Source of the DNA: Chara braunii
Lineage: Eukaryota; Streptophyta; Charophyceae; Charales; Characeae
Direction of reading: 5' to 3'
Assembly (NCBI GenBank): GCA_003427395.1
Contig: BFEA01000082.1
Span: 450,076 to 473,563, forward strand
Length of the DNA stretch: 23,488 nt
Part shown: piece by piece, positions 1 to 9,136 of the stretch
How positions within the stretch are numbered: position 1 is the stretch's first letter
Layout: each line of letters opens with the position of its first letter
Notes under the pieces: generated by a model
Told to the model about the DNA's origin: nothing
The model's input: only the letters and a program-made list of their open reading frames with translations
The model's database searches: none
Made by a program: the position numbers and the translations under genes

Positions 1-86
<86 letters not shown>
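1..86. repeat. (TC)n microsatellite, 43 units
   Basis: This is an uninterrupted TC dinucleotide tract starting at the window edge, so its full length is unknown. It ends in a short C run. Confidence 0.98.
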
Positions 87-88
<2 letters not shown>

Positions 89-430
89 CCCATCATGTTG
101 GTGGTATGGTGTTTCGTACAACAGTGACATGTTACGCAAGAAAGAATGAACATTTGAAGAAAACATTAGGAAAAAAAAACTTAAAAAAAAAAATAAAAAA
201 TTATTACAGTGAGTTGTGTGTATGAATAAACAAACGAATCATGGACGTGGCGGAGTCGTGTGTATGAAATGTTGAACGGGTCTTTTCTTATCGTGTGTGT
301 TGTGAAGCATAAAATAAACGGAAGGAGGAGCGACGGCAAGTAATAAGTCTCACATTATTTTGACCTGCAACGCGTTTCATGTTGCGGGTGTGACGAGATC
401 TTATATCCTTTAAGAAAGACAGTGCACACG
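87..430. other. 5' flank of transposase, no gene seen
   Basis: AT-rich sequence with short A runs. In the frame of the downstream transposase it is open only from about 347, after a TAA at 344-346, and has no ATG before 431. No terminal inverted repeat of the element could be recognised by eye. Confidence 0.5.
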
Positions 431-3033
431 ATGGACGAGCGGATGGTGTGTAAATGCGGTCGTCCTTTTATGTCATTAAGGACATTGAACTCGCACAAAG
501 CGAGAGCATGACCCTCGTCCACGACTCGTAGAATGAATGATGACGACGGACACGCAGGGAACGATAGCCCCGCACGGTTGGACGCTGCACCGGATGACAG
601 TGGGGGGGGTAACAACATAGTCAATGAAGAAGTGAATGCGGAACTTGATTGTGGTTCTGAAGAAGAAGATCCACCTGATGTGCGGTCATTCGACACATCG
701 CGCATGCTCGTTGCAATCATGTTGTCCTCCAGGGGTGGCTTAGGGATGTCGCTGAAAGACATCGATGCTCTTTTGTCAGTACTTAGAGATCCAAGATTCT
801 CGCCACAGGAAATCGTGTATCGTAATAACTGTGACTTTTTACAGTGGACGAGCAGTCAGGCAGAGACGAACGGGTGGCAGGAGATAGATCTTAGGAGTGA
901 GGACTGGCCATCAGATGCACATGCCATCATGTGGTACCGAGATTGGCACACAACGTTCACGTCATTGCTCAAAGCAATGATGAAAAGTATGCAGACGGTG
1001 TCGTGCCTTGAGGTGCAGCACCCCGAAGTACAACAAACAATCAACAGTGCTCGGTCAGGTACCTTGTGGCATCACGTACAGACAGTCATCAGAGCAGAAA
1101 AGGGTGTAGATAAAAATGGCAACACACGGTACGTGGTGCCTATTTGTCTGTATTCTGACAAAACATATGTAGATGGACGACAGAAACAGACGGCATATCC
1201 ATTAATGATGTCAATAGGTGACCATGCACATGATGCGACACTTCTTGCATATCTCCCTGTCCTCCATCACCGCCCACGCGACAAAGGTTGGGCTTTGCAA
1301 AGCTCCGCGTTCAGAAAACGCAAAGCCGTCATATTGCACTCAACACTTTCTGTCGTGTTGCAAGCTGCAAAGCAAGCGTCGCATGACGGATTTGTGTATA
1401 ATGATGAACGGTGGGGAGAGATAACAGTGCACCCATTCATCTTGAGTTACATTCAAGACTACCCTGAGAGATGTGTCATCGCAACGGTGAAATACGGCGT
1501 ATGTGCGACATGCACTGTCTCTAAATCAGATTTTGACGTCATCGCAGACTTCACTAATTATCGGAGATCACAAACAATTGAGGCTCAGCTTATTACCCAA
1601 TTTCATTCAACAGACAATGACGACGTTCGCCGACAAACAAAAACACGATTGTCGGACTTGAACATACACACGCATGTGAAAGAGAATGGTCTGTTGGGAT
1701 TTTACAAGGGTCCTGATGACGACGATCCCATGTTTGACTACCACTTGGCTTTGCAACCAGACCGCATGCACACTATCGAGCACGGCATTTTTTTGCACAT
1801 GTTAGACGCATTCAAAGCAGCTGCATGCGATAAGTTGAGCAACATCGCACAAAGTGATATGTTGAAGGAGTTGGATGCGAGGTTGCAAATGCTGAGCGAG
1901 AGAAGCAATACCACATATCCGCAACTTGTGTTGCCTGTTGCAACAGGTAGCGACTACTTTTCACGTGAGGGGCGTTTTAAAGCAAAGCAGAACCGGTCGG
2001 TCATGACAGTGTGCGTATTCATAGTGCGCAATATAATTTCTGGTACGACAGGGAAGCGAATAACAAATTGTTTCAGAAAACTAATGGAATTGTACATTTT
2101 GATGTTTCGGTGCACAAAGCATTCGACAAATTCGCTTGACGCATGTGACAATCTCATCACATACTTCATAACAACCCTCAAATAGGTGTTGGGTCATTAC
2201 TAAACCTCGAACTGAAAACTGCCAACGTTACATGACCTTCTCCATTTTAGGGCGTGCATCGAACGGTCAGGTCTCCCTGACAATTTTGCGGCCGATGAAT
2301 GAGAGCACCACCACCAGAGGTTTTGCAAGCAGTCTTACCAGTCGTTGAACAAGCGTAAACCTTCTTTTCAAATGGTAAATCAAGTTCGACGGTCTGTCGC
2401 ATTTCACGACGACGTGGAATGTGCAAGGAAACGAAGGAAGAGGATGACAGAGAATTGGTCGTCCGTATGGAATGCTCGGCATGCGGAATGAATACACTAG
2501 CCGCACGTGACACAGCAAAGTTGCAACTTTGACTTTTCTCCGACGAGAACATTGGATTACATGAAAACCCCGGAGCAACGGGAACGGGTTCGACGATACT
2601 GAACGACCTCCCGTGCAAGGAGTATTTTCGAGGTGCTCTTCAGACGTACATGTCAAAAAACGAGTGCAATCCACCGAATGACGACATGTTCATACACACA
2701 AAAACTCATCTTGCAATCGCAGCAACTGACGATGGAACAAGCAGGGGTGCATTTGTCCAAACAGCGAGGGCTTCACCCAACTTTCACGGGAGAGCAGTGT
2801 ACAGTGATGTTGCTGTGAGGGCACAGTCAGGAAGTACGTGGTATGCATCTGTCGCAATATTTTTTGTGATGAGGACCTACACAGAAGAAGCGTCTACCAC
2901 ACACAACTGTGCCTTCGTAAAATGGTATAAAGAAGTCGATATAGAGAGATCAGATATAACAGGTTGCAAGAAATTAAAATGGAAAATGGTAAATGGCAAC
3001 ACCTCTGCAGTGTCATCTTCGTTGACAGCATAA
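431..3033 (+). pseudogene. Plavaka-like (CACTA/CMC clan) DNA transposase, decayed
   Basis: This is the transposase of a cut-and-paste DNA transposon, recognised by resemblance to the Plavaka family known mainly from fungi. From ATG 431 it opens with a zinc-finger-like CKCG...L..H segment, interrupted by TGA 509-511. It is then open from ATG 533 to 2182 (550 codons). In that block, residues 207-215 (YSDKTYVDG) followed by AYPLMMSIGD are the classic first-Asp region, DYPERCVIATVK is at 309-320, a CxxC at 324/327, and DRMHTIEHGIF at 410-420. Homology continues in the same frame past TAG 2183, TAA 2201 and TGA 2213 (PTLHDLLHF, then GLPDNFAADE), with more stops at 2300, 2489 and 2498. A shift near 2590-2600 leads to the C-terminal domain in another frame (to TAA 3031-3033), with CAFVKWYKEVD like the Plavaka C-terminal 'CALV-W' block. 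At least seven stops and one frameshift make it inactive as read. Confidence 0.82.
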
Positions 3034-3218
3034 CGAACACTGCCCACATTGTTTCATGCTTTGCAGAACCTCAATGGGGTTCATCGAGATATGCAACACA
3101 ACGTGAACACATGTTTTTCTTAAACAAATTTGTTGTGTGAGGTGAGGGGTGTGGCAGTCAACAGTCACAACATGGTCTGCTTGCGTATTACGTGGCAATG
3201 GTCGTAACACCTCTCTCT

Positions 3219-3266
<48 letters not shown>

Positions 3267-3401
3267 CAGCAGTAACTAAGGTACTCTGGCGCGAGCAAAG
3301 AATGACAACAAAAAGAAGACGCTCACAACTCGTGAAATGTTAATGACTTGTTCACAGGGAGAATATCGCACCTTACGAGGAACAGTACTGAACACTCAGC
3401 A
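3034..3401. other. Spacer between transposase and protease genes
   Basis: There is no coding frame here that I can support. It holds the CT microsatellite at 3211-3264 and otherwise looks unremarkable. A promoter for the protease gene could lie here, but no clear TATA element was identified. Confidence 0.5.
3211..3264. repeat. (CT)n microsatellite with one CATT interruption
   Basis: Alternating C and T run broken once near 3221-3224. The Ser-Leu reading frames across it are artefacts of the dinucleotide repeat. Confidence 0.95.
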
Positions 3402-4761
3402 ATGCCAGCAAACATGAGCACGACAATGCGCAAACGATCAAGAAGGACACGAATGCGAATAACACAGGAGAAGAACGTGGAAGATGATAGCACAACAACA
3501 ACTAGATTTAGGAGTGATAGCAAAGGAGGAAAAACTATGTCGAGGAAGCAGGAGCATGATGATGACATCAATTCGGGAATGCAACAGGTCAACAGTGGAG
3601 CGAAAAATACAGAGAAGAAGACAACAAGTTCCTCGATAAAAGGTGAAGAAGCAGCACGCTCGACACAGCGCGCATGGAAATGCGCAACACTCACGAGGGA
3701 GGCTATGCTGGAGATGTGGGAGGAGCTGTCACGGAAGGAACCTTGGTACAAGAGAATGTATTTAGCAATCACAACGGGAACAATCCGACCATCATTCCTT
3801 GGACGTTTGGAGTCGTGTGAAAAGACTACGAAGGACAACAAAGAAGAGACAACAATCTCGTCAGACTCGTTTAAGGTGGTTGACGAAATGAACGCATATC
3901 CATTCACATGGAAAAGCAGAAGGCATGAGATTGCAATGACGGAGGCAGACCTAATGTGCTTGGCTGTTGGGAACTGGCTGAATGACAATATAATGGACAT
4001 GCATATGCAGTCAGTATATGAAGAGGAACTCCAAGGCAAGGACACCACAACGGTGCATGTGTGCACAAGTTTTTGGCATCCGGAGGTGCTCGCAAACCAG
4101 AAAGTGGATACAGCGAAAAGGGAATGGGAGTCTCGTGTGAAGAGTCGGAAAAGCAAAATTCATCGACTGTGTAAAGACTTGGAGGCTGCACGGGGTGGTG
4201 CTTATTCCTATTAACCACAAGCATCACTGGATGTTGTTTGTAATGTTGAATGTTACGGATTTCTGGACGAACGGCACATGTCTCATCGCTATAATCGTTG
4301 ACTCGTACGAAGGGTACGCAAATCCGGATTGGAAGGCGTTGCGGACTTTAATGTGGCATGAATACCTCAACGAGCAGAGAAGGGGTCCACATGTCATACG
4401 CCAAATGGTGGACCAGTCATGGAACACTTGCAGAGATGTGTTTGGTCGTGTAGTGGTCCATGCGAGGTCTCCTCAACAAACTAACCTTGAGGATTGTGGA
4501 GTGTATGTATGTTGCATGGCAGAAGAGTTGATAAGGAAGTTGTCAGAACTGCCCACTACGATCTTGAAACACGACATACTTCAAATTGTCGAGAATTTGC
4601 GCATCAACGAAGAAACCGTTGTTTTTTTTCGTTGAAGAACTCTCGATCGCATTGCACAGTATGCAGCAGCTGCAAAAGAGTACAAATCATTGGGAGCACA
4701 CTGGGGGATATCACGTGTCATGAGAGATCACATCAAGGAAAACAGTGGACAACTACCTTAG
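3402..4761 (+). pseudogene. Ulp1/SENP-type (C48) cysteine protease, transposon-associated, disrupted
   Basis: The family cleaves SUMO or other ubiquitin-like tags, and Ulp1-like proteases are recurrent passengers of plant and fungal DNA transposons. ATG 3402 begins a basic, Thr/Lys/Arg-rich disordered N-terminus. The protease domain starts near 3886 with AYPFTWKSRRHEIAMTEADL, then GNWLNDNIMDMHM, the usual Ulp1 substrate-side motif. In the next frame LIPINHKHHW carries the catalytic His (4225-4227), IIVDSYEG the Asp (4300-4302), and QTNLEDCG the oxyanion Gln (4477-4479) and nucleophile Cys (4495-4497). The full catalytic set is thus present. Two lesions break it. One is a +1 slip at the G4 run 4192-4195, where one G fewer would join the frames. 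The other is an in-frame TGA at 4633-4635, beyond which the frame stays coding-like (DRIAQYAAAAKEYKSLG) to TAG 4759-4761. It lies 0.37 kb after the transposase on the same strand, so it is probably part of the same element. Confidence 0.85.
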
Positions 4762-4978
4762 ATAAGGAGGAGACGCAGTGGGAGGCGGGGCTTTGTACAC
4801 GAGTTTGCAGAGGCAGTGCACATTTTGTTTTAAGACCTTGCTTCAATGGAAGTTTTCACAACTCACTTTGAATACACATGTCAACGTTTGTGCAGCAGTT
4901 TCATTCATATCCACTGTCCATCATGTCTCATGGGTGATCTCGGTAGTGGTCCAACACCCGATTATGTTGGGCATTTTT

Positions 4979-4982
<4 letters not shown>

Positions 4983-5014
<32 letters not shown>
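4983..5014. repeat. (AG)n microsatellite
   Basis: Uninterrupted AG dinucleotide tract of about 16 units. Confidence 0.95.
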
Positions 5015-5016
<2 letters not shown>

Positions 5017-5034
5017 TTACGATGACGGAGATAC

Positions 5035-5054
5035 ATAGATAGATAGATAGATAG
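5035..5054. repeat. (ATAG)n microsatellite
   Basis: Five tandem copies of a tetranucleotide, 20 bases after the AG tract. The same motif recurs at 8198-8245. Confidence 0.9.
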
Positions 5055-5176
5055 AGATAATAATGATGATATTATACATTACAAGGACAACGTTGGGAAA
5101 AAGATATCACCGCTGTCTTTTATGTTTCTTTGTGCGCGAATGTGATCTCTACTGGACGATGTGTGGAGTGACAGAG

Positions 5177-5178
<2 letters not shown>

Positions 5179-5259
<81 letters not shown>
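5179..5259. repeat. (TC)n microsatellite, about 40 units
   Basis: Uninterrupted TC tract followed by a C run and a short AC tract. The Ser-Leu and Glu-Arg frames over it are not genes. Confidence 0.97.
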
Positions 5260-5262
<3 letters not shown>

Positions 5263-5396
5263 TTCCACCCCCCCCACCCTACACACACACACACCAATGT
5301 TTGAAAACAATCACATTTAAACGTTCTGTATACATTATAAATCCTTGGAGTCATTGACTTGTAACTGAAACGTTGTATATGTTATGTAGCTTTGCA

Positions 5397-6214
5397 ATGG
5401 CACCCCGCCGCAGGTATGAAGATCTTTCATCGTCCCTGAAGCACCGAGAGGAAAGACACCCAGCAGCGCGGATGAGCCAAACCACTTTGGCGAGGAAAGA
5501 GAAGGTGAAATTCCAACAAAACGCAAATGAAAGAAGCAAGACATCACCGTTCATTAAGCCACAAGCGGACCGTGCAGTGGTTCCAGTACTGCCGCAAGCA
5601 AACAAATCTGATGCAAAACGTCGGGACTTGCAAGATTCAGCCCCCACCTCTCCCGCATTCACAAAGGATCGCATGCGACAGCAGCATTCTCCGCCACCTG
5701 CGCCAAAGAAAAGGTCATGCGGACAAGCGAGCGAAGGATAACCTCGGAAGAACATAAGACATGCGAAAAGGAGGAGAACCATTGAGAAAGAATGGGAAGA
5801 GAAGGTGACAATCGATCTGAGGGGATCCGAAGGTGTTGAGGCTGTTGAGGGCGAAAAAAAATGTGTCACGGGACACAGCAGTTAAGGAGCACAGGAGCGA
5901 CAGTGAAGAATATGATGAGACAGAGGACGGTGAAGTAGGTAACATGGGCAGATTGAACGAAGAACAATCATATGGAGAAGATGAGAGCAACGAAGAGGAG
6001 GACAGTCACAATGGGTACAACAACACACAGGATGGCGATGACGACGATGATGATGACGAAGAACCATCCCAACGCAGTAGGAGGGAAGAAGGGCGTAGCA
6101 AGGACAATAGAAAAAAGACGTATTGAAAAACGCAAGGAGGAACAAGTGATAAAGGCAAGGAGGAAAGCAACGCCGACAAACAGTTGGTTCTGAAGGAGAA
6201 GGCAATTGAAGGAC
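5397..6214 (+). pseudogene. Broken N-terminal coding segment, charged and disordered (unrecognised)
   Basis: I do not recognise this family. From ATG 5397 the frame reads MAPRRRYEDLSSSLKHREER and continues Lys/Arg/Gln/Pro-rich to TAA 5739-5741. It then resumes open in the same frame (IRHAKRRRTIEKEWEEKV) to about 5882. At the A8 run 5854-5861 the plausible frame changes by one base, into an acidic tract with Glu and six to seven consecutive Asp (around 6038-6062), open to TGA 6124-6126. Just past another A run near 6112-6117 a second frame reads RRIEKRKEEQVIKARRKA, and the first then resumes as ADKQLVLKEKAIEG. It ends at a good donor-like sequence, GGAC|GTAAGT (6211-6220). The composition (basic, then acidic, then coiled-coil-like) is that of a single low-complexity N-terminus carrying one stop and two or more one-base slips. 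It probably belongs with the block at 6498-7358. Confidence 0.45.
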
Positions 6215-6469
6215 GTAAGTAATTAATGTATGAGAAAAATCAAAACCTCAGCCGGAAATGATCAGTTAACATGTTGTTTTGCATAAACTGTTGTCATCGC
6301 CTGGCGGTAGTGAAAAATGATAGCTAAATGCTAATTGGTTTTTCGATAACGAAATCTGAGATAGCCTTGAATATCTTTGTGCGCTTGTGGTTGCTTCTCC
6401 TGCCAAACGAATGCATGTGAGTGGCGGATACCAACTTCCAACTTGTGGTTGTTATACGCGTTGTTGCAG
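6215..6469 (+). other. Candidate 255-base intron
   Basis: It starts GTAAGT at 6215 and ends TTGTTGCAG at 6469, a standard GT-AG pair with a pyrimidine/G-rich 3' end. Splicing would join the charged segment to GCCGCCAAATTTTACAAGG. Reading in phase from there gives AAKFYKEGENVK before a further slip into the main frame. The joining phases do not agree exactly, which is consistent with decay or with my misplacing a boundary. Confidence 0.35.
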
Positions 6470-6497
6470 GCCGCCAAATTTTACAAGGAGGGAGAAA

Positions 6498-7358
6498 ATG
6501 TCAAACGAGGCGAAAAAGGTGAAGCATTGGGCGGGTGGCATGCGAGACGAATGCGACTTATTCGAAAAAAGGCAAAAAGACAGACTGTTGAGGTCCGTTG
6601 CTAAAGTTTTTATGCACTCGACAGCGAGTGACGCAGCATTCTACCTTTCAGAGGACGACTTCTTCAATGCGTTGCAGTTGGCTACTAACCTTTTAGGAGA
6701 AGATGTGAGGGTAGGATTTGGGAAGTATGTACAAGACAATGGTGTACGGTGTGTGCTTATAGAGTACAACCGAATGATGACAACGGTCCGTGGAGAGTTG
6801 ACTTGGCAATTGAGACACTGGTTTTGCGCAGAGAGAGGTCTCCTGCTCATACGTGGCACGCAATCGGATCACAATAACACCGCGCGAAACGATATTCGTA
6901 ACCAAATGAATAAAGACAAGACATGGAGAAGGAAGAGCGACGATCCATGGGGAGCAGAACATTTTAAGAGGGCACTCACAAAAGTCTTTCAAATAAGAAG
7001 GGATGACGGAAAGCTTGGCGTGACCTTGCAGCAACTAGCGTTTACCGAACTCGTGATTCGCACAGAAATAGAACAAACAAAGAAGTCAAGCAAGGCGTCG
7101 GATCAGTTGCTGAAAATGACCGCTATTAAGAACGACATAGTCAATATGGCACGAAACCGAGACACAATTATGAGTTTCTGCATTTTCAAGCTCGACCGCG
7201 ACACACGTGTGGCAGATGTGGCAACACAGAACTACAATGCACGCAATAGAAAGACAGGGAACAGTGCAGTCGACGACAAGGGCAACACAGTACATGACTT
7301 TGAATTCGAAGTCTTAGCCACACAGACGCAACCGCAAGCTTCATGCGCAAGACCTTGA
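6498..7358 (+). CDS. Unrecognised protein, likely transposon accessory (286 codons)
   Basis: No family was recognised. The frame is open from before 6390, but the first ATG in good context is 6498 (gaaaATGtc). An earlier ATG at 6411 lies within the putative intron. The product has no membrane segment or signal peptide. It starts with a basic-charged stretch (MSNEAKKVKHWAGGMRDECD), then a mixed alpha/beta-looking block (AAFYLSEDDFFNALQLATNL, RCVLIEYNRMM, LTWQLRHWFCAERGLLLIRG). A basic region follows (NQMNKDKTWRRKSDDPWGAE, KVFQIRRDDGKLGVTL), and the tail is Asn/Arg-rich and then acidic. The WxxRHWF and DPWGAEHF motifs are distinctive handles for a search. It lies 1.7 kb after the protease on the same strand. 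It is the one undamaged block in this cluster, though the whole gene probably starts upstream. Confidence 0.6.
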   Translation: MSNEAKKVKHWAGGMRDECDLFEKRQKDRLLRSVAKVFMHSTASDAAFYLSEDDFFNALQLATNLLGEDVRVGFGKYVQDNGVRCVLIEYNRMMTTVRGELTWQLRHWFCAERGLLLIRGTQSDHNNTARNDIRNQMNKDKTWRRKSDDPWGAEHFKRALTKVFQIRRDDGKLGVTLQQLAFTELVIRTEIEQTKKSSKASDQLLKMTAIKNDIVNMARNRDTIMSFCIFKLDRDTRVADVATQNYNARNRKTGNSAVDDKGNTVHDFEFEVLATQTQPQASCARP

Positions 7359-7460
7359 AAATCTTTCCTTCACTGACACTTATGTTATTCTGACGGATGG
7401 GACATGACTCAAGATCTGGTGGGATTTTGTGCCTGCAACTCGTATCACAACGACACGTCT

Positions 7461-7522
<62 letters not shown>

Positions 7523-7775
7523 AGAGAGAGAGATAACGACACACAGAGAGAGAGAGATACATTTTTGAAGTGTGGACACAAAGGATTTAGCTCGGATCTC
7601 GTGCGAAAAACCGAGTTACTGTGACTGGGGTAGGCAGAGTTACGTGGTGGGTGTCACTTCTTATGACAACGGTGCCTTAATGTCATTATGTGGCCCCCTG
7701 TACAGAACCATGTGACTGGAAGTGGCCTGAGGTTGGGAAAGGGAAAGAAAGCAAGACTCGCTTAACAGAGGGGGG

Positions 7776-7810
<35 letters not shown>
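7359..7810. other. No gene; GA tracts and unique sequence
   Basis: This is the 3' flank of the preceding gene, with GA tracts at 7464-7532 and 7779-7811. No supported reading frame or RNA was found. Confidence 0.5.
7464..7532. repeat. (GA)n microsatellite with AAAG interruptions
   Basis: GA dinucleotide run to about 7514, then two AAAG units and more GA. A further short GA tract follows at 7545-7557. Confidence 0.95.
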
Positions 7811-7814
<4 letters not shown>

Positions 7815-7960
7815 AATTAGAGACAAAGACACTCTATCTATGTATGATTTTAACATCAATTATTATTCGTGGACATAGAAGTAATTGTCTGTTCGTGTTT
7901 CTGAGATAGCTAACGTCTCCGTATATGGCTCTCACTTCCCAACCTCATCGTCACAACTGT

Positions 7961-7994
<34 letters not shown>

Positions 7995-8185
7995 ATGCAA
8001 TATGAACAGCAAACACACAAGGAACCCCGCCTGACGATGAGGTTGGGAAGTGGGTGCCACTTACACCAGAATACGCCTACAACGTCTTCGTATATGGCTC
8101 CCACTTCCCAACCTCATCGTCACAAGTGTGGGTGGAGAGAGAGAGAGAGAGAGAGGGGTAATTGAAGGGAGGGAGAGAGAGAGAG
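7811..8185 (+). repeat. Dispersed repeat segment, copy A
   Basis: It begins after a GA tract with GATGAAAT..GAGACAAAGACACTC, runs through TCAATTATTATTCGTGGACA, a half-copy of the foldback arm (about 7907-7960), a GA tract, the complete foldback at 8032-8122, and AGGGGTAATTGAAGGGAGGG. The same order of blocks occurs in the same orientation at 10555-11038 with scattered substitutions. Confidence 0.8.
8032..8122. repeat. Foldback element, perfect 23-base inverted arms
   Basis: The arms at 8032-8054 and 8100-8122 are exact reverse complements and flank a 45-base loop. The left arm begins TGACGATGAGGTTGGG. GA tracts lie on both sides. Confidence 0.9.
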
Positions 8186-8197
8186 AGAGAACATGGT

Positions 8198-8212
8198 TAG
8201 ATAGATAGATAA

Positions 8213-8262
<50 letters not shown>

Positions 8263-8269
8263 GGACATA

Positions 8270-8307
<38 letters not shown>
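8198..8307. repeat. Compound (TAGA)n-(GA)n microsatellite
   Basis: Tetranucleotide TAGA units to about 8245 pass directly into GA tracts, interrupted once by GGACATAGTA near 8263-8272. Confidence 0.92.
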
Positions 8308-8313
<6 letters not shown>

Positions 8314-8360
8314 AGTGCAACAATATGAACAGCAAACTCACAAGGAACACCGCATTTTAA

Positions 8361-8445
8361 CACGGTTGGGAAGCGGGTGCCACTTACGTCAGAATACGCT
8401 TATAACGTCTTCGTATATGGCTCCCACTTCCCAACCTCATCGTCA
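8361..8445. repeat. Foldback element, degenerate copy
   Basis: The right arm at 8423-8445 is identical to the 8100-8122 arm. The left arm (CACGGTTGGGAAGCGGG, from 8361) has diverged and lost its outer bases. The loop matches the other copies with a few substitutions. Confidence 0.8.
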
Positions 8446-8450
8446 CAAGT

Positions 8451-8452
<2 letters not shown>

Positions 8453-8504
<52 letters not shown>
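8453..8504. repeat. (AG)n microsatellite
   Basis: Uninterrupted AG tract of 26 units directly after the degenerate foldback copy. Confidence 0.95.
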
Positions 8505-8507
<3 letters not shown>

Positions 8508-8635
8508 ATGGAAGAAGGAAGATAAGACACTCATAGATAAAAACTCAGATAAGAAAGCACGATAACTCATACACTCGACCTGGTAATTCATGAACAAAAC
8601 CATATCTCTTATAAAATCAACTTGAAGCCCGGTAT

Positions 8636-8692
8636 GCACTGCCCCGACGCGTTTCGCTGCCGGCGCACTCGGCAGATTCTTTAGGGGGTTGC
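8636..8692 (-). ncRNA. Hammerhead-ribozyme-like motif, probably degenerate
   Basis: Read on the minus strand, a short outer GC pair and a CCCC/GGGG helix (8685-8688 with 8642-8645) act as stem I. They enclose CTAAAGA (8684-8678) in the place of the CUGANGA core. A six-pair stem II follows (CTGCCG/CGGCAG, + strand 8670-8675 with 8657-8662), then GAAA (8655-8652), the short self-complementary CGCG, and GTC at 8648-8646 as the cleavage triplet. This layout, with GAAACGCGTC, is that of minimal type I hammerheads known from Penelope-like retroelements. One core base differs (G5 is A), and there is an unpaired AT before stem II, so self-cleavage is doubtful. Confidence 0.45.
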
Positions 8693-8726
8693 CAAACGGA
8701 CGTATAATCATATCTTTCTCTCCCTT

Positions 8727-9017
8727 TTATACTCTCGGAGCAACTCCGTATGTGTCCTTCCTACCCAACTCCTTCCCTCCTTCTGTCCGTAAGTCTATAC
8801 TCGATCTACCCCAATCCCTTACATGCTTTCCTATTGGTCCATCTTGGTGGTACTCTGTGTCGAAATCTTCCCGCTCGTCCTCCCTCCGTACCATCACTTT
8901 GATTTTCTCTCCTGACATACTCCGTATCCTTCCGTATACCTGCTCCTTCTTTCCCTCCAATACCATCTTCTTAATATGGCTATCCTCAGTGCGCCTACGA
9001 TGGCGGTGCTTTGCCAT
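8727..9017 (-). pseudogene. Short coding relic next to the ribozyme-like motif
   Basis: A 96-codon frame from ATG 9015-9017 has protein-like composition (KKMVLEGKKEQVYGRIRSMS, then DTEYHQDGPIGKHVRDWG), unlike the dinucleotide-derived frames around it. Its upstream extension runs into GA and TA tracts, so any N-terminus is lost. It ends at 8727, 35 bases before the hammerhead-like motif on the same strand, as expected if both are remains of one retroelement. I do not recognise the domain, so coding origin is an inference from composition only. Confidence 0.3.
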
Positions 9018-9061
9018 GACCAAGAGACTCAGAGACCCTGGGATACAATAACAACAATAAC

Positions 9062-9083
9062 AGAGAGAGAGAGAGAGAGAGAG
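9062..9083. repeat. (AG)n microsatellite
   Basis: Eleven AG units. The sequence before it (aacaataac) is repeated before the AT tract at 9137. Confidence 0.9.
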
Positions 9084-9133
9084 TCCCAACCGGATCATCA
9101 CAAGTGTAATTTGTTTGATACGGTAACAACAAT

Positions 9134-9136
<3 letters not shown>

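Larger units (their letters stand above)
4762..5396. other. Spacer with three microsatellites, no gene seen
   Basis: The stretch between the protease and the next coding block contains AG, ATAG and TC tracts listed separately. It has no frame with family resemblance or sensible composition. Confidence 0.5.

Noticed and set aside
366-382. CAACGCGTTTCAT, resembling the 3' half of a hammerhead (GAAACGCGTTG) on the minus strand
   Set aside because: No CUGANGA-like core or stem II lies next to it, so a chance match is more likely.
3323-4156. 277-codon minus-strand frame over the protease gene
   Set aside because: It is antisense to a frame with clear Ulp1 motifs, and its composition is that expected of a reverse-complement shadow.
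4195-4635. Protease frame starting at GTG 4195 as a separate gene
   Set aside because: The upstream frame holds the first half of the same Ulp1 domain, so the GTG is not a start but lies just past a one-base slip.
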